The notes under the pieces are model-generated. The model was not told the origin of the DNA. It saw only the letters and a program-made list of their open reading frames with translations, and made no database searches. Below are positions 1-7,076 of a DNA stretch of 20,543 nt, piece after piece. The first letter of the stretch is position 1; each line of letters starts with the position of its first letter. The stretch comes from JBCAWW01 sp039024315. Its GTDB lineage: Bacteria; Bacteroidota; Bacteroidia; J057. The translations under genes were made by a program, and so were the position numbers. The DNA lies in NCBI GenBank assembly GCA_039024315.1, contig JBCCQN010000147.1, forward strand, positions 1 through 20,543. Direction: 5' to 3'.

Positions 1-252
1 AATTTGGTGAAGCTAAAGCCCAAAACAGGCCGGAGACATCAATTGCGCATACAACTGGCAGGCATGGACAATCCGATCCTAGGGGATAAAGATTACGGTA
101 TCGAGCATCTCATCCTTAAAGGCAAGGGGATGTATTTGCATGCCTATTCCCTAAGCTTTAAGCATCCTATTACAGGCGAGAAATTTGTTATTAGGGATGA
201 GCTGCCAGCAAGATTTCAAAAGATTTTTCCCGAGCTAGGGGAGGGGCTTTGA
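1..252 (+). CDS. RluA-family pseudouridine synthase, C-terminal end (5' cut by window)
   Basis: The reading frame is open from base 1 and ends at the TGA at 250-252, so the gene begins upstream of the window. The visible 83 residues start with a segment reading KPKTGRRHQLRIQLA followed by NPILGDKDYG. This is the C-terminal signature of RluA-type pseudouridine synthases (TGR-x-HQIR, then a PILGD-x-YG turn), which isomerise uridine to pseudouridine in rRNA or tRNA. The catalytic Asp motif lies earlier in the family and is not in the window, so the subfamily and target base cannot be judged. The TTG at 4 is only an internal codon. The next gene is convergent (minus strand), and a repeat-rich spacer follows the stop. 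Confidence 0.85.
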   Translation, partial: NLVKLKPKTGRRHQLRIQLAGMDNPILGDKDYGIEHLILKGKGMYLHAYSLSFKHPITGEKFVIRDELPARFQKIFPELGEGL

Positions 253-439
253 GGTTTACTCCCGAAAGCTTTCGGGACGCGGAACGCTTGTCCCGGCTGC
301 AAGGCAATACCTTGCAGCGAACTAGGGTGCGGCATGCCTGACCGCAACTACCCAGAATCAACCTTTATCTAAATGAATCGCTAGTAGAGGCCGCATGCAT
401 GCCGCCAACTAGATATAATCGTTCTGCGAAGCAGTACCC
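253..439. repeat. Structured intergenic repeat element (palindromes, two imperfect units, mini-hairpin)
   Basis: This spacer between convergent genes holds no gene. In order it contains: TTTACTCCCGA at 255-265, also present at 17513-17523; the perfect 16-bp palindrome CCCGAAAGCTTTCGGG at 261-276; a degenerate minus-strand copy of the AGCGTTC repeat head at 273-289; a 9-bp stem GCTGCAAGG/CCTTGCAGC with loop CAATA at 296-318; two imperfect direct units of ~30 bp (322-350 and 381-412), each starting CTAG, carrying a GCATGC core and ending near AACTA; and a mini-hairpin repeat at 418-434. The arrangement resembles the spacer at 17509-17690. A composite REP/BIME-like element is the simplest reading; no transposase is visible. 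Confidence 0.7.
418..434 (+). repeat. C-GNA-G mini-hairpin repeat, copy 1 (intergenic)
   Basis: ATCGTT-CTGC-GAA-GCAG. The 4-bp stem is perfect and the loop is GAA. The six-base head differs from the usual AGCGTT at two positions. It lies just beyond the stop codon of the 626-residue minus-strand gene. Confidence 0.75.
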
Positions 440-2320
440 CTAAGAAAAACTCTTGATAATCTCCGTCAACTCAAGACTGAGCCGCTCCAGACCTGGAAGA
501 TTGTTGTCGTAGATGATGGTCGGAAACTGATGGAAGTCCGGCGGAATATCGCGCGCATGCTGGCTCAGCACAATGATATTTTTACCCAAAGTATGTGCGA
601 TCCCAGTCTTATAAAAAACATCCGGATGCTTATAGGTCAAATCTGCAATGATGAGATCTACCTCGTTCATACGGGTCCAGCTATTTTCGATGACATTTTG
701 CTGGAAGAGTGGACTGGCTTGAGTGGTGTCATAGCCCATAGAACCGAGGACCTTGTTGAGATGCTGCCAAAGTGGTTGGGACCAATACGCTTCTAGGGGC
801 ATAATGATCAAACTGGTCATCGGTTGCAGATGAAAGTCCCGATTTTTGAAGCTTGGATTGACGAGAAGATGTTTTTTAGAAACCCCTGCCTTTTTGTTTG
901 CGCCTAGCTTACTCTCTTGCTTGCGATAGGGTTTCAGTTTTAGCTGCGTCCATATCAGTTGTTTGACGAGCGTGTGCATTTCATGGCTTGACCACATCAT
1001 GCTCAAGCTACCGTAGGCATCATGGCCTGGCGTATGAAATTGAAACATCAAGCTGAAGGTCTGCCCTGTGCGGGCTTGGTTCATCCCAAAGAGCAAAAAG
1101 CTTACTTCGTGGGTATGTTGGGAAAAGACGGTGCGCAATTGTCGTAATGAGAGTGCTGGATAGGTGCGGCCTTGGGTAGTGGACAAAAAGGCCGTCGGGG
1201 TCGCTCTTTGTAGATATTTGGTAGAGACGGCCGAAAGGAGATGAATCACTCGGTCCAACTTGAACTGGGTATCATCGAAGCGAAACATCTCATGCACCAT
1301 ATTGGCACCAGGAGCAGTATAAGCGACGGTGTTTTCGAGGATATGGCGCACCATGGCCTGAATTTCTTTGGCGCGGTTGGAGGTGATCTCTATTTCGGCT
1401 TGATTGCGTCTTGCTTTTGGATCTAAGTCGAGGGCGATGTCCACTAGCTCTCCTTTTTGAGTGGCAGCGTCCATGTAGAGACGCAGCACTTTGCTACGAC
1501 GTTTTTCGAAAAAACGCTGCAATCCTTGAATCCCAATATCAGTAAATGGTTCTCCATCAGTCGTGATCAGCCGGATGTTGAAGGGCGCTTGTTGAAGAAA
1601 GGTTTGGGATACTTGTTCAAGCAAATGCACGATAATATTGACGGAGATGCCTTTTTCAAATTCAAAGCGATCTCTGATGCTAGATATATTCGTGCTGGTT
1701 TCTTCGGGCTCCTTAGGCGTCGTGATGGGGATAGAACGCCCATTACGATTATCGCGTCTAGCTTTAGGACGGGCTTTGGTCCTTTTCTTGGCTTTGGCCT
1801 CAGCACGAGCTTGTGCTTCTAATTTGGCTTTACGGATTTCGGCTTGTTGCCGTGCTTCCTCGGCGATTCTGACTTCCTCCTCTTTGATTTCGGTCAAGAA
1901 GGTGAGCAAATTGCCGATTTCAAAGCGCTTGTATTCCTCCTCAAATGTTAGCTCCTGCCAATTGCCTTTGAGCATCTGCTCGATGGTTTTGCTTTGGTAG
2001 TTGCTATTGGTAGAGATGACAAATTGACCGTCTGCCTTGGCGTTTTTAGGAGCGAAGCGAAAATTGACCCTCACACTGCGCCCGTCTTGATCGGTGCAGG
2101 AGGTAGAAATGCTTTGTACATTTCCTTTATTGCCCAGATACACTTCTTCCAGCTCTCCATAATCCAAGCCATAATAGCGTTGGTTGTCATGGGTAGTCAG
2201 ATAAGCCGAAAAATCAGATTCCTCTGGAAAAATAGCGGAAACCTGTCGGAGGCGATCCAACAAGTCTCCGATATTGTCAAAGGAAACCCGGCCGTAGCGC
2301 GTTGCGGGCGTTGATGACAT
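440..2320 (-). CDS. Uncharacterised 626-aa protein: three diverged ~105-aa domains plus C-terminal deoxyribosyltransferase-like domain
   Basis: I do not recognise the full protein. Residues ~14-118, ~226-330 and ~352-460 look like three diverged copies of one domain. Each begins with an amphipathic helix (LLDRLRQVS, IVHLLEQVSQTFLQ, VIHLLSAVSTKYLQ), then a strand containing TT and a G/R turn, then an L-x-x-hydrophobic segment, and ends with a helix of the type MVRHIL/LVKQLIW. Residues ~145-190 are a charged Ala/Lys/Arg/Glu-rich, probably coiled-coil linker. Residues 501-626 carry LIIADLT and DVFYKTGIAH, the pattern of nucleoside 2-deoxyribosyltransferase-like domains that usually read NVFYELGIAH. 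Here Lys571 stands where the family has the active-site Glu, so catalysis is doubtful. There is no signal peptide, so it is probably cytoplasmic. The gene starts 3 nt after the lipA stop, suggesting co-transcription. Confidence 0.85.
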   Translation of the reverse strand: MSSTPATRYGRVSFDNIGDLLDRLRQVSAIFPEESDFSAYLTTHDNQRYYGLDYGELEEVYLGNKGNVQSISTSCTDQDGRSVRVNFRFAPKNAKADGQFVISTNSNYQSKTIEQMLKGNWQELTFEEEYKRFEIGNLLTFLTEIKEEEVRIAEEARQQAEIRKAKLEAQARAEAKAKKRTKARPKARRDNRNGRSIPITTPKEPEETSTNISSIRDRFEFEKGISVNIIVHLLEQVSQTFLQQAPFNIRLITTDGEPFTDIGIQGLQRFFEKRRSKVLRLYMDAATQKGELVDIALDLDPKARRNQAEIEITSNRAKEIQAMVRHILENTVAYTAPGANMVHEMFRFDDTQFKLDRVIHLLSAVSTKYLQRATPTAFLSTTQGRTYPALSLRQLRTVFSQHTHEVSFLLFGMNQARTGQTFSLMFQFHTPGHDAYGSLSMMWSSHEMHTLVKQLIWTQLKLKPYRKQESKLGANKKAGVSKKHLLVNPSFKNRDFHLQPMTSLIIMPLEAYWSQPLWQHLNKVLGSMGYDTTQASPLFQQNVIENSWTRMNEVDLIIADLTYKHPDVFYKTGIAHTLGKNIIVLSQHARDIPPDFHQFPTIIYDNNLPGLERLSLELTEIIKSFS

Positions 2321-2323
2321 ATA

Positions 2324-3208
2324 TTACAAATGGCGCTCAGCGTGATAGCTGGAACGGACCAATGGGCCACTTTCTACATAATCAAATCCCATCTCAAGCC
2401 CAACGGCCTTATAATGGGCAAATAAATCAGGATGCACAAACTCATGTACGGGTAAGTGCATTTTGGTTGGTTGCAAATATTGTCCGATGGTCAGTACGTC
2501 GCAATCATGGCGATGTAGATCCTCCATGAGTTCGTATACTTCCTCAACCTTCTCTCCTAGTCCGACCATGAAGCCAGATTTGGTACGACAGCCCAATGCG
2601 CTCGTTCTTTTGATTTGTTCGAGGCTGCGGTCGTATTTGGCCTGCGGCCGAACGCGGCGGTAGAGTCTCTTGACCGTTTCCATATTGTGAGAAATCACCT
2701 CAGGCTTAGTCTCACAAAACATCTCGAGGACCTCCCAACGTGATTTCACGTCTGGGATAAGGGTTTCCATCGTTACGCCTGGCGCATGCTTGCGGGTTTG
2801 GCGTACCGTTTCAGCCCAAATGTTCATACCGCTGTCTTTTTGCTCGTCGCGATTGACCGAGGTCAAGACCGCGTGTTTGACGCCCATGCGCTTGATCGCT
2901 TGCGCGACGCGATAAGGCTCCATTGCGTCCATCGAATCTGGTCGCCCAGTGGCTACCGCACAGAAGGAGCATGATCGGGTACAAGTATTACCCAAGATCA
3001 TAAAAGTGGCTGTGCCAGCGCCCCAACACTCTCCCATATTGGGACAGCGGGCGCTTTCGCATACTGTATGCAGTTTATGGGTATCGATGATTGACCGCAC
3101 CTCCGTGAAGTTCTTGCCATAAGGCAGCTTTACCCGTAGCCATTTGGGCCGGGGACCATTACCAGGGAGGTTTTGTGCTGTCAAATCAGCGGTGGTGATA
3201 GTACTCAT
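2324..3208 (-). CDS. lipA: Lipoyl synthase
   Basis: LipA is a radical-SAM enzyme that inserts two sulfurs into octanoyl chains on the E2 subunits of 2-oxoacid dehydrogenases and on GcvH, completing lipoate synthesis in the cytoplasm. The 294-residue product has both iron-sulfur motifs: the auxiliary cluster CESARCPNMGEC (Cys50, Cys55, Cys61) and the radical-SAM CTRSCSFC (Cys76, Cys80, Cys83). It also has the conserved C-terminal RSSY (285-288), whose serine ligates the auxiliary cluster. Length matches the family. It lies 9 nt downstream of the barrel-like gene and 3 nt upstream of the 626-residue gene. No lipB is present in the window. Confidence 0.97.
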   Translation of the reverse strand: MSTITTADLTAQNLPGNGPRPKWLRVKLPYGKNFTEVRSIIDTHKLHTVCESARCPNMGECWGAGTATFMILGNTCTRSCSFCAVATGRPDSMDAMEPYRVAQAIKRMGVKHAVLTSVNRDEQKDSGMNIWAETVRQTRKHAPGVTMETLIPDVKSRWEVLEMFCETKPEVISHNMETVKRLYRRVRPQAKYDRSLEQIKRTSALGCRTKSGFMVGLGEKVEEVYELMEDLHRHDCDVLTIGQYLQPTKMHLPVHEFVHPDLFAHYKAVGLEMGFDYVESGPLVRSSYHAERHL

Positions 3209-3217
3209 ATATCTTAT

Positions 3218-3958
3218 TTACCAGGCTCGCCCGAAAAGTAGTCCCAAAGATACGGCAAAAAACGTCTGTCGGTTCGTTCTGCCGTTAATTTCTGCTAAAA
3301 TTGGGACAGGTTGCAGAAAAAGATCGGTCTGAGCCGATATTATCAAGCCTCCGATCCCATATTGGGAACGAGTAAAATCAATGATCGAATAAGCTTTGAA
3401 GCCTAAACCCGCCTGAAGGCTGGGTTGAAAGCGTGAGGAAAGAAAATTGGCTCGGCCTAAAATGTCTCCATGTGCATGCTGGCTGGGATCAAAGGCTTCG
3501 ACCTCAATAGAATATTGATTGAAGGAACCTGGCACTAAAGTCAAGGTTTCAATTTGATAAGGATTGAGGAAGCCAATAGAAGGACCCAGCTTAAATCCTC
3601 CTTTGACATTGAAAGGATTGAGAGAAGAAGACCTAAACAACGGCCACTCGATGCCTACCGCTGGGGTGGCAATCATCAAGTGATTGAGTTTGCCATAGAT
3701 GTAGGGCCTACCTTGGTCGGCGACCAAGGGCTCAATACTGGTCTCTCTTAGATCCTTGACTACAAACAAGTCGAGGCTAAAAGTCCACTGTCGATAAGCC
3801 GGTTCACCAAGATTGTAAGCAATACTTAGTCCTGGCCCTCTGTTGGACATCTGAAAGCCGACGTTGAGATTTTGAATCGGTAAATCTGCGTCGTCTTGTG
3901 CTGAGAGTGGTAGGCAGGCAAAAAACGCCAGCCATAGCATCCAGAAAGATTTTTGCAT
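3218..3958 (-). CDS. Secreted protein, probable outer-membrane beta-barrel
   Basis: The 246-residue product starts with a clear Sec signal peptide (MQKSFWMLWLAFFACLPLSA, cleavage before QDD). The mature part has alternating hydrophobic/polar strands with many aromatic residues (FQMSNRGPGLSIAYNLGE, WTFSLDLFVVKD, LQAGLGFKAYSIIDF) and ends in a hydrophobic strand finishing with RAW, the aromatic terminus typical of outer-membrane barrels. I recognise no specific family; a small porin-like or conserved Bacteroidota barrel is most likely. It is the first gene of the apparent operon with lipA, 9 nt upstream of it. A possible promoter lies at 3986-4017. The gene contains a perfect 8-bp stem with a 3-nt loop at 3711-3729. 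Confidence 0.75.
   Translation of the reverse strand: MQKSFWMLWLAFFACLPLSAQDDADLPIQNLNVGFQMSNRGPGLSIAYNLGEPAYRQWTFSLDLFVVKDLRETSIEPLVADQGRPYIYGKLNHLMIATPAVGIEWPLFRSSSLNPFNVKGGFKLGPSIGFLNPYQIETLTLVPGSFNQYSIEVEAFDPSQHAHGDILGRANFLSSRFQPSLQAGLGFKAYSIIDFTRSQYGIGGLIISAQTDLFLQPVPILAEINGRTNRQTFFAVSLGLLFGRAW
3711..3729. repeat. Perfect inverted repeat inside the barrel-like gene
   Basis: CCTTGGTC-GGC-GACCAAGG is an 8-bp perfect stem with a 3-nt loop, inside coding sequence for PLVADQG. It lacks the AGCGTT head, so it is not assigned to the mini-hairpin family. Confidence 0.6.
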
Positions 3959-3985
3959 AAGGGGAAATTGGATAATTTCAATTTA

Positions 3986-4017
3986 CAAATCTATGGGCTT
4001 TTACCCAACCATAGAAC
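3986..4017 (-). promoter_or_regulatory. Candidate Bacteroidota promoter for the barrel-lipA operon
   Basis: On the minus strand TAGATTTG (3986-3993) fits the Bacteroidota -7 consensus TAnnTTTG, 28 bp upstream of the start at 3958. The -33 element is weak (GTTC at 4014-4017, 20-nt spacer), so the call rests mainly on the -7 box. Confidence 0.35.
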
Positions 4018-4055
4018 GTATGAGAATTCCCTGCGTTTCCTATGCCTTTTGATTC

Positions 4056-4087
4056 AGGACTTTTAAGGGCCAAACCGCCCGAGTCCT
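4056..4087. other. Nested stem-loop in the fkbp/barrel intergenic region
   Basis: AGGACT (4056-4061) pairs with AGTCCT (4082-4087), enclosing a second stem GGGC/GCCC (4067-4070 and 4077-4080) around CAAACC. It lies between the terminator of the upstream fkbp operon and the promoter of the barrel gene. Its role is unknown. Confidence 0.45.
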
Positions 4088-4091
4088 AAAG

Positions 4092-4129
4092 CAAAAGGGC
4101 TCGAATATAACCCTATCCAAGCCCTTTTG
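4092..4129 (-). terminator. Terminator of the nrnA-fkbp operon
   Basis: CAAAAGGGCT (4092-4101) and AGCCCTTTTG (4120-4129) form a 10-bp stem with an 18-nt loop. On the minus strand the 3' arm ends in TTTTG and runs on into CTTT. It lies 21 bp past the fkbp stop. It could also work weakly in the other direction. Confidence 0.65.
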
Positions 4130-4149
4130 TTTGCAAGTCTAATCTCAAC

Positions 4150-4653
4150 TTAATAGGTGCTGATCAGATCAATATCGAAGATCAAGGTGGAGTTGGCTGG
4201 GATACCTGGCCGTTCTGTGGCTCCATAAGCTAACTCGGGGGGTACAATCAGCTTTACTTTAGAACCGGAGGGTACTTTGGTCAAGCCGATTTGCCATCCT
4301 CTGATGAGATTGTTGAGGGGGAAATCTACTACTCCGTCTTTGTCAAAAGAGGAGTCAAATACGCTGCCATCAGTGAGGTAGCCGTGATAATTGATCACTA
4401 CGTTGCTACCGGGCTTAGGTACTGCACCGCCACCTTCTTCCACTACGTAGATTTGGATTCCTTGTACCTCTTGGATTTGGCTAGAATCTGCAATCGGGTA
4501 GGGAGGCTGAATACCAGTTGGAGCGCTTGCCGCAGGTGCTGGTTCAGCCGTAGCGGCTGCATCTGCCTCAGGAGAAGCGTTCTGCGAAGCAGGCTCACCA
4601 CAAGACCAAAAAGCGATGCTAAGCAAGAGGAAAAATGGAATTAGCTGTTTCAT
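4150..4653 (-). CDS. FKBP-type peptidyl-prolyl isomerase lipoprotein
   Basis: FKBP-type isomerases catalyse cis-trans isomerisation of Xaa-Pro bonds and help proteins fold. The 167-residue product begins with a lipoprotein signal (MKQLIPFFLLLSIAFWSC, lipid-anchored Cys18), so it acts in the periplasm or on the outer membrane. An Ala/Pro/Glu-rich linker (~19-50) follows, then one complete FKBP domain (~60-167) with VINYHGYL, VFDSSF, the LIRGWQIGL active-site helix and the AYGATERPGIPANSTLIFDIDL end. Its ATG overlaps the upstream nrnA stop (ATGA), implying translational coupling. The linker contains a mini-hairpin repeat at 4576-4592, read antisense as PASQNAS, and a 6-bp stem with a 3-nt loop at 4545-4559. 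Confidence 0.95.
   Translation of the reverse strand: MKQLIPFFLLLSIAFWSCGEPASQNASPEADAAATAEPAPAASAPTGIQPPYPIADSSQIQEVQGIQIYVVEEGGGAVPKPGSNVVINYHGYLTDGSVFDSSFDKDGVVDFPLNNLIRGWQIGLTKVPSGSKVKLIVPPELAYGATERPGIPANSTLIFDIDLISTY
4576..4592 (+). repeat. C-GNA-G mini-hairpin repeat, copy 2 (inside the FKBP lipoprotein gene)
   Basis: AGCGTT-CTGC-GAA-GCAG, identical over all 17 bases to the intergenic copy at 17666-17682. It is antisense to the gene and falls in the low-complexity linker after the lipobox, where extra sequence would be tolerated. Confidence 0.85.
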
Positions 4654-5678
4654 GTTAGTTGCGGTTTTTCGTCTAAACTGGGTTGATGATTTCTAGAGAG
4701 TAAATCGATGAGTTCTTGTTCGGTATTGTCAAGGCTGGTATGGCTACGACCGCCAGCTGCGTAAAAGTGACCACCGCCATTGAAATGCTCGGCATAATCC
4801 TTAGCAGAAACGCCTTCGCGACTACGGAAGCTCAATTTGACCAAGTCATTGTGCTCTGAAATTAGCACACCCATCTTGATGCCTTTGATACCCAGCGCAT
4901 AGTTGACCAATCCTTCGGTGCCGCCGGTCTTGACATTGAAATCTTTGAATACCTGACGCTCAAGTTTGATATAAGCCGTCTCGTATTCTGGCAAAATGTG
5001 CAGACAATTGAGCAGGCAGTACCCAAAAAACTTCAGACGTTCCGGATCAAATTGGGAGTAGATGCGGTCGTGAATCGCAGTTACATTGATACCTGTTTCG
5101 AGTAGATGACCGGCCATGGCGTGCACGGCGGGGGTAGTGCTGGTAAAGCGAAAAGAACCCGTATCCGTCATCAAACCGGTATAAAGCGGATAAGCCATAT
5201 CCTCATTGATCAGTGCTTTATCGCCCAAAGCGACTACGAGACGATGAATCAGTTCAGCCGTAGAGGATGCCTGATCGTCCCAATACATCAAATCGGCAAA
5301 ATCAGTCGGCTCAAGGTGGTGGTCAATCATGACGACCTGTCCCATCGAGTCCTGCACAGATTTTTCAAATTCATTGATGCGGTGCAAGGAGTTAAAATCC
5401 AAACAAAAGATGATGTCTGCTCCTTCAAAAGCCCAATTTGCCCCATCAGGATCCACTGGACCGATGATCACCTGCTCATTGCCGGGAAGCCACTTCAAAA
5501 AATCAGGATAGTCAGTAGGAGCGACGATCTTGACTTGATGGCCTTTCTGGATGAGGTAGTGATATAAACCGAGGGAGGAACCGATAGCGTCTCCGTCCGG
5601 TTTTTGGTGCATAGTGATGGCTATGCGACTAGGTTGCTCGAGGAGCGAAGATATTTCTGAAAGCTGTTCTCGCTTCAT
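4650..5678 (-). CDS. nrnA: DHH-family phosphoesterase, NrnA-like oligoribonuclease/pAp phosphatase
   Basis: NrnA-type enzymes degrade 2-5 nt RNA oligonucleotides and dephosphorylate pAp using a two-metal DHH centre in the cytoplasm. The 342-residue product has all expected motifs: HQKPDGD (His24, Asp28, Asp30), LDFN (Asp94), IDHH (Asp119-His121), TDTGSF (Asp172) and the C-terminal DHHA1 GGGH (301-304). Length fits the family (~310-340). The stop overlaps the FKBP start by 4 nt. Nucleotide-binding DHH relatives that cleave cyclic dinucleotides (GdpP C-terminus) share the motifs, but GdpP's membrane and GGDEF-like parts are absent here. A possible minus-strand -7 box (TAATTTCG, 5704-5711) lies upstream. 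Confidence 0.93.
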   Translation of the reverse strand: MKREQLSEISSLLEQPSRIAITMHQKPDGDAIGSSLGLYHYLIQKGHQVKIVAPTDYPDFLKWLPGNEQVIIGPVDPDGANWAFEGADIIFCLDFNSLHRINEFEKSVQDSMGQVVMIDHHLEPTDFADLMYWDDQASSTAELIHRLVVALGDKALINEDMAYPLYTGLMTDTGSFRFTSTTPAVHAMAGHLLETGINVTAIHDRIYSQFDPERLKFFGYCLLNCLHILPEYETAYIKLERQVFKDFNVKTGGTEGLVNYALGIKGIKMGVLISEHNDLVKLSFRSREGVSAKDYAEHFNGGGHFYAAGGRSHTSLDNTEQELIDLLSRNHQPSLDEKPQLT

Positions 5679-5734
5679 GTTTGCTATGTTGAAATCTGGC
5701 CTGCGAAATTACGAATTGAAAAGCACTTGCGAAA

Positions 5735-5766
5735 ATTGCAATAACCGAGCCTTGACTGTAATTTTG
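5735..5766 (+). promoter_or_regulatory. ndk promoter (Bacteroidota type)
   Basis: ATTG (5735-5738), a 20-nt spacer, then TAATTTTG (5759-5766), matching the -33/-7 consensus of the Bacteroidota housekeeping sigma factor (TTG...TAnnTTTG). It lies 40 bp upstream of the ndk start, in the 128-bp divergent spacer with nrnA. Confidence 0.6.
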
Positions 5767-5806
5767 CAGCGATTTTAAAATCTCACATAGCAATAGACAT
5801 AAAATT

Positions 5807-6226
5807 ATGAGTGGTAATCTCACCCTGACCATTATCAAGCCCGACGCAGTAGGAAAAGGCCACACTGGCAAAATCATTGATCATATCATCTCCGCTGGCT
5901 ATAAAGTAAAAGCCATGAAAATGATTCACATGAACGAACGTGAAGCGGGTGGATTTTATGACGTACACCGTGAACGCCCATTTTTCAACGACCTCGTTGC
6001 TTTTATGACGAGTGGTCCATGTGTACCGATGGTACTCGAAAAAGACAATGCAGTAACTGACTTCCGTACTTTGATCGGTGCTACTAACCCCAAAGAAGCC
6101 GCCGAAGGTACTATCCGTGCGCTTTACGCTGAGTCTATCGAGGCGAATGCAATCCACGGTTCTGACTCCGACGAAAATGCGTTGCGCGAAGCGAGCTATT
6201 TCTTCAGTGCGCTTGAAATGTTCTAA
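5807..6226 (+). CDS. ndk: Nucleoside diphosphate kinase
   Basis: Ndk transfers the gamma phosphate of ATP to nucleoside diphosphates through a phosphohistidine, balancing NTP and dNTP pools. The 139-residue product is full length and starts with the usual TLTIIKPDAV strand. The active-site His sits in NAIHGSDS (residues 115-122), followed by the conserved Glu/Arg helix ENALREASYFF. It is monocistronic: its own promoter is at 5735-5766 and a strong terminator follows 29 bp after the stop. Segments such as TSGPCVPMVLEKDNAV match the kinase fold. Confidence 0.98.
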   Translation: MSGNLTLTIIKPDAVGKGHTGKIIDHIISAGYKVKAMKMIHMNEREAGGFYDVHRERPFFNDLVAFMTSGPCVPMVLEKDNAVTDFRTLIGATNPKEAAEGTIRALYAESIEANAIHGSDSDENALREASYFFSALEMF

Positions 6227-6254
6227 GGAATATTTGAAAAAGAAATTTCACACT

Positions 6255-6286
6255 AGGCGTCGCAAGAAATTGTGGCGTCTTTTTTT
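6255..6286 (+). terminator. Rho-independent terminator of ndk
   Basis: AGGCGTCGCAA (6255-6265) pairs with TTGTGGCGTCT (6270-6280) as 11 bp in RNA counting three G-U pairs, with a GAAA (GNRA) tetraloop and a T run at 6280-6286. An A-rich stretch upstream may let it also serve the convergent TPR gene. Confidence 0.85.
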
Positions 6287-6332
6287 GTTGTCGCTACAGG
6301 AGTATGGGAGATCCAAGCATTGGCTGGAGTCA

Positions 6333-7076
6333 TTATTTGATCTCTTTTAGCAGTTGCTGGGCCTTAAGGGCAAATTCGGTTTCGGTTTGGGCCACCTCTT
6401 CGAGGAACGCTATTCCCTGCTCCTTGGACTCGGGTTTTTGTAGATAGGCAAGTGCGAGGTACCATCTGCTCTGGACCAAGAGTAAAGGATCGCCTGAGTC
6501 AATCACTTTTTCTAGTACTTCGATGGCTGCTTGGGGCTGATTTTGGGCCAAGTAGATGTTGCCTAGATAAAATTGCGCCTTTAGTGCCAAATCTGCATTC
6601 TCAATATCAAGGAATAATAATTTGGCAGCTTCGTAATCGGACGATTCATACAGCAATAATCCGCTTCGCAACCTACTCGAATCTTGCTTTGTTTCTTCTT
6701 GGCCGCGTAACTTGATCAAACTTGGATAGGGCTCAAACTGGGCCATGGCGAGGCTTTGATAGTTATTATTGGCTTGAAAATGTCCGATGCCCCATAGCAT
6801 CAACAGTAACAATACAATTGCGGCAGCCGATGCATATACCTTCTTGGGGATTTGTTTGTATAGCGGCTGTGACTTAGTCCGGACTTTGGCAAGACCCGCC
6901 TCAATACTTTGGGCTACCGGATCATTGAGATAAGCCTCCATTTCCTGATGTTGTTGCAAGATTACTTGCCATGCAGGATTTTGTGCCAACTCTTTCTCAA
7001 AAGCGAGGCGTTCTGCTGGAGACAACTGATCACTCAGATAAGCCTCAATTTTTTCAAATAGGATCTGTTCCTCCAT
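6333..7076 (-). CDS. Single-pass membrane TPR protein, putative anti-sigma factor
   Basis: I place the start at the ATG of 7076 (MEEQILFEKIEAYL, 247 residues): it has AGGAA upstream and follows the sigma gene closely, whereas the first in-frame ATG (7169) lies deep within it. Residues 1-50 resemble the N-terminal helix of small anti-sigma domains (EAYLSDQLSPAERLAFEKEL) but lack the zinc-binding His/Cys motif. Residues 81-99 are one transmembrane helix, and ~138-245 form tetratricopeptide-like repeats outside the cytoplasmic membrane. It overlaps the ECF sigma gene by 23 nt. Coupling, topology and domain order suggest it holds the sigma factor at the membrane; this is inference. A mini-hairpin repeat lies at 6395-6411. 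Confidence 0.8.
   Translation of the reverse strand: MEEQILFEKIEAYLSDQLSPAERLAFEKELAQNPAWQVILQQHQEMEAYLNDPVAQSIEAGLAKVRTKSQPLYKQIPKKVYASAAAIVLLLLMLWGIGHFQANNNYQSLAMAQFEPYPSLIKLRGQEETKQDSSRLRSGLLLYESSDYEAAKLLFLDIENADLALKAQFYLGNIYLAQNQPQAAIEVLEKVIDSGDPLLLVQSRWYLALAYLQKPESKEQGIAFLEEVAQTETEFALKAQQLLKEIK
6395..6411 (-). repeat. C-GNA-G mini-hairpin repeat, copy 3 (inside the TPR gene)
   Basis: On the minus strand it reads AGCGTT-CCTC-GAA-GAGG. The head is exact, and the stem differs from the main type at two positions on each side in a compensating way. It encodes AFLEEV in a TPR helix. Because that peptide is ordinary for a TPR, chance is harder to exclude here than for other copies. Confidence 0.55.

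Noticed and set aside
253..439. CRISPR array or integron attC site in the repeat-rich spacer
   Set aside because: There are only two imperfect units of different length, no regular spacers, no cas or integrase genes and no attC-type R and L boxes.
1495..1520. AGCGTTTTTTCGAAAAACG palindrome-like stretch in the 626-residue gene (minus strand)
   Set aside because: The stem does not close with C-G around a 3-nt loop; it is a short A/T palindrome encoding RFFEKR.
1457..1822. Open frames antisense to the 626-residue gene, and similar ones antisense to nrnA and lipA
   Set aside because: They are shadows of the real minus-strand genes, with unlikely composition and no recognisable domains or upstream signals.
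2642..2661. GCGTTCGG-containing stretch in lipA resembling the mini-hairpin repeat
   Set aside because: The arms do not pair in the repeat register and the codons encode the conserved RVRPQA motif of lipoyl synthases, which explains the sequence.
6178..6194. TGCGTT-GCGC-GAA-GCGA in ndk, similar to the repeat
   Set aside because: The head is off by one, the outer stem pair is broken and the codons encode the conserved ENALREAS helix of Ndk. Kept out of the copy count.
7007..7023. GGCGTTCTGCTGGAGAC in the TPR gene, sharing nine bases (GCGTTCTGC) with the repeat
   Set aside because: No complementary arm follows. It is probably chance.
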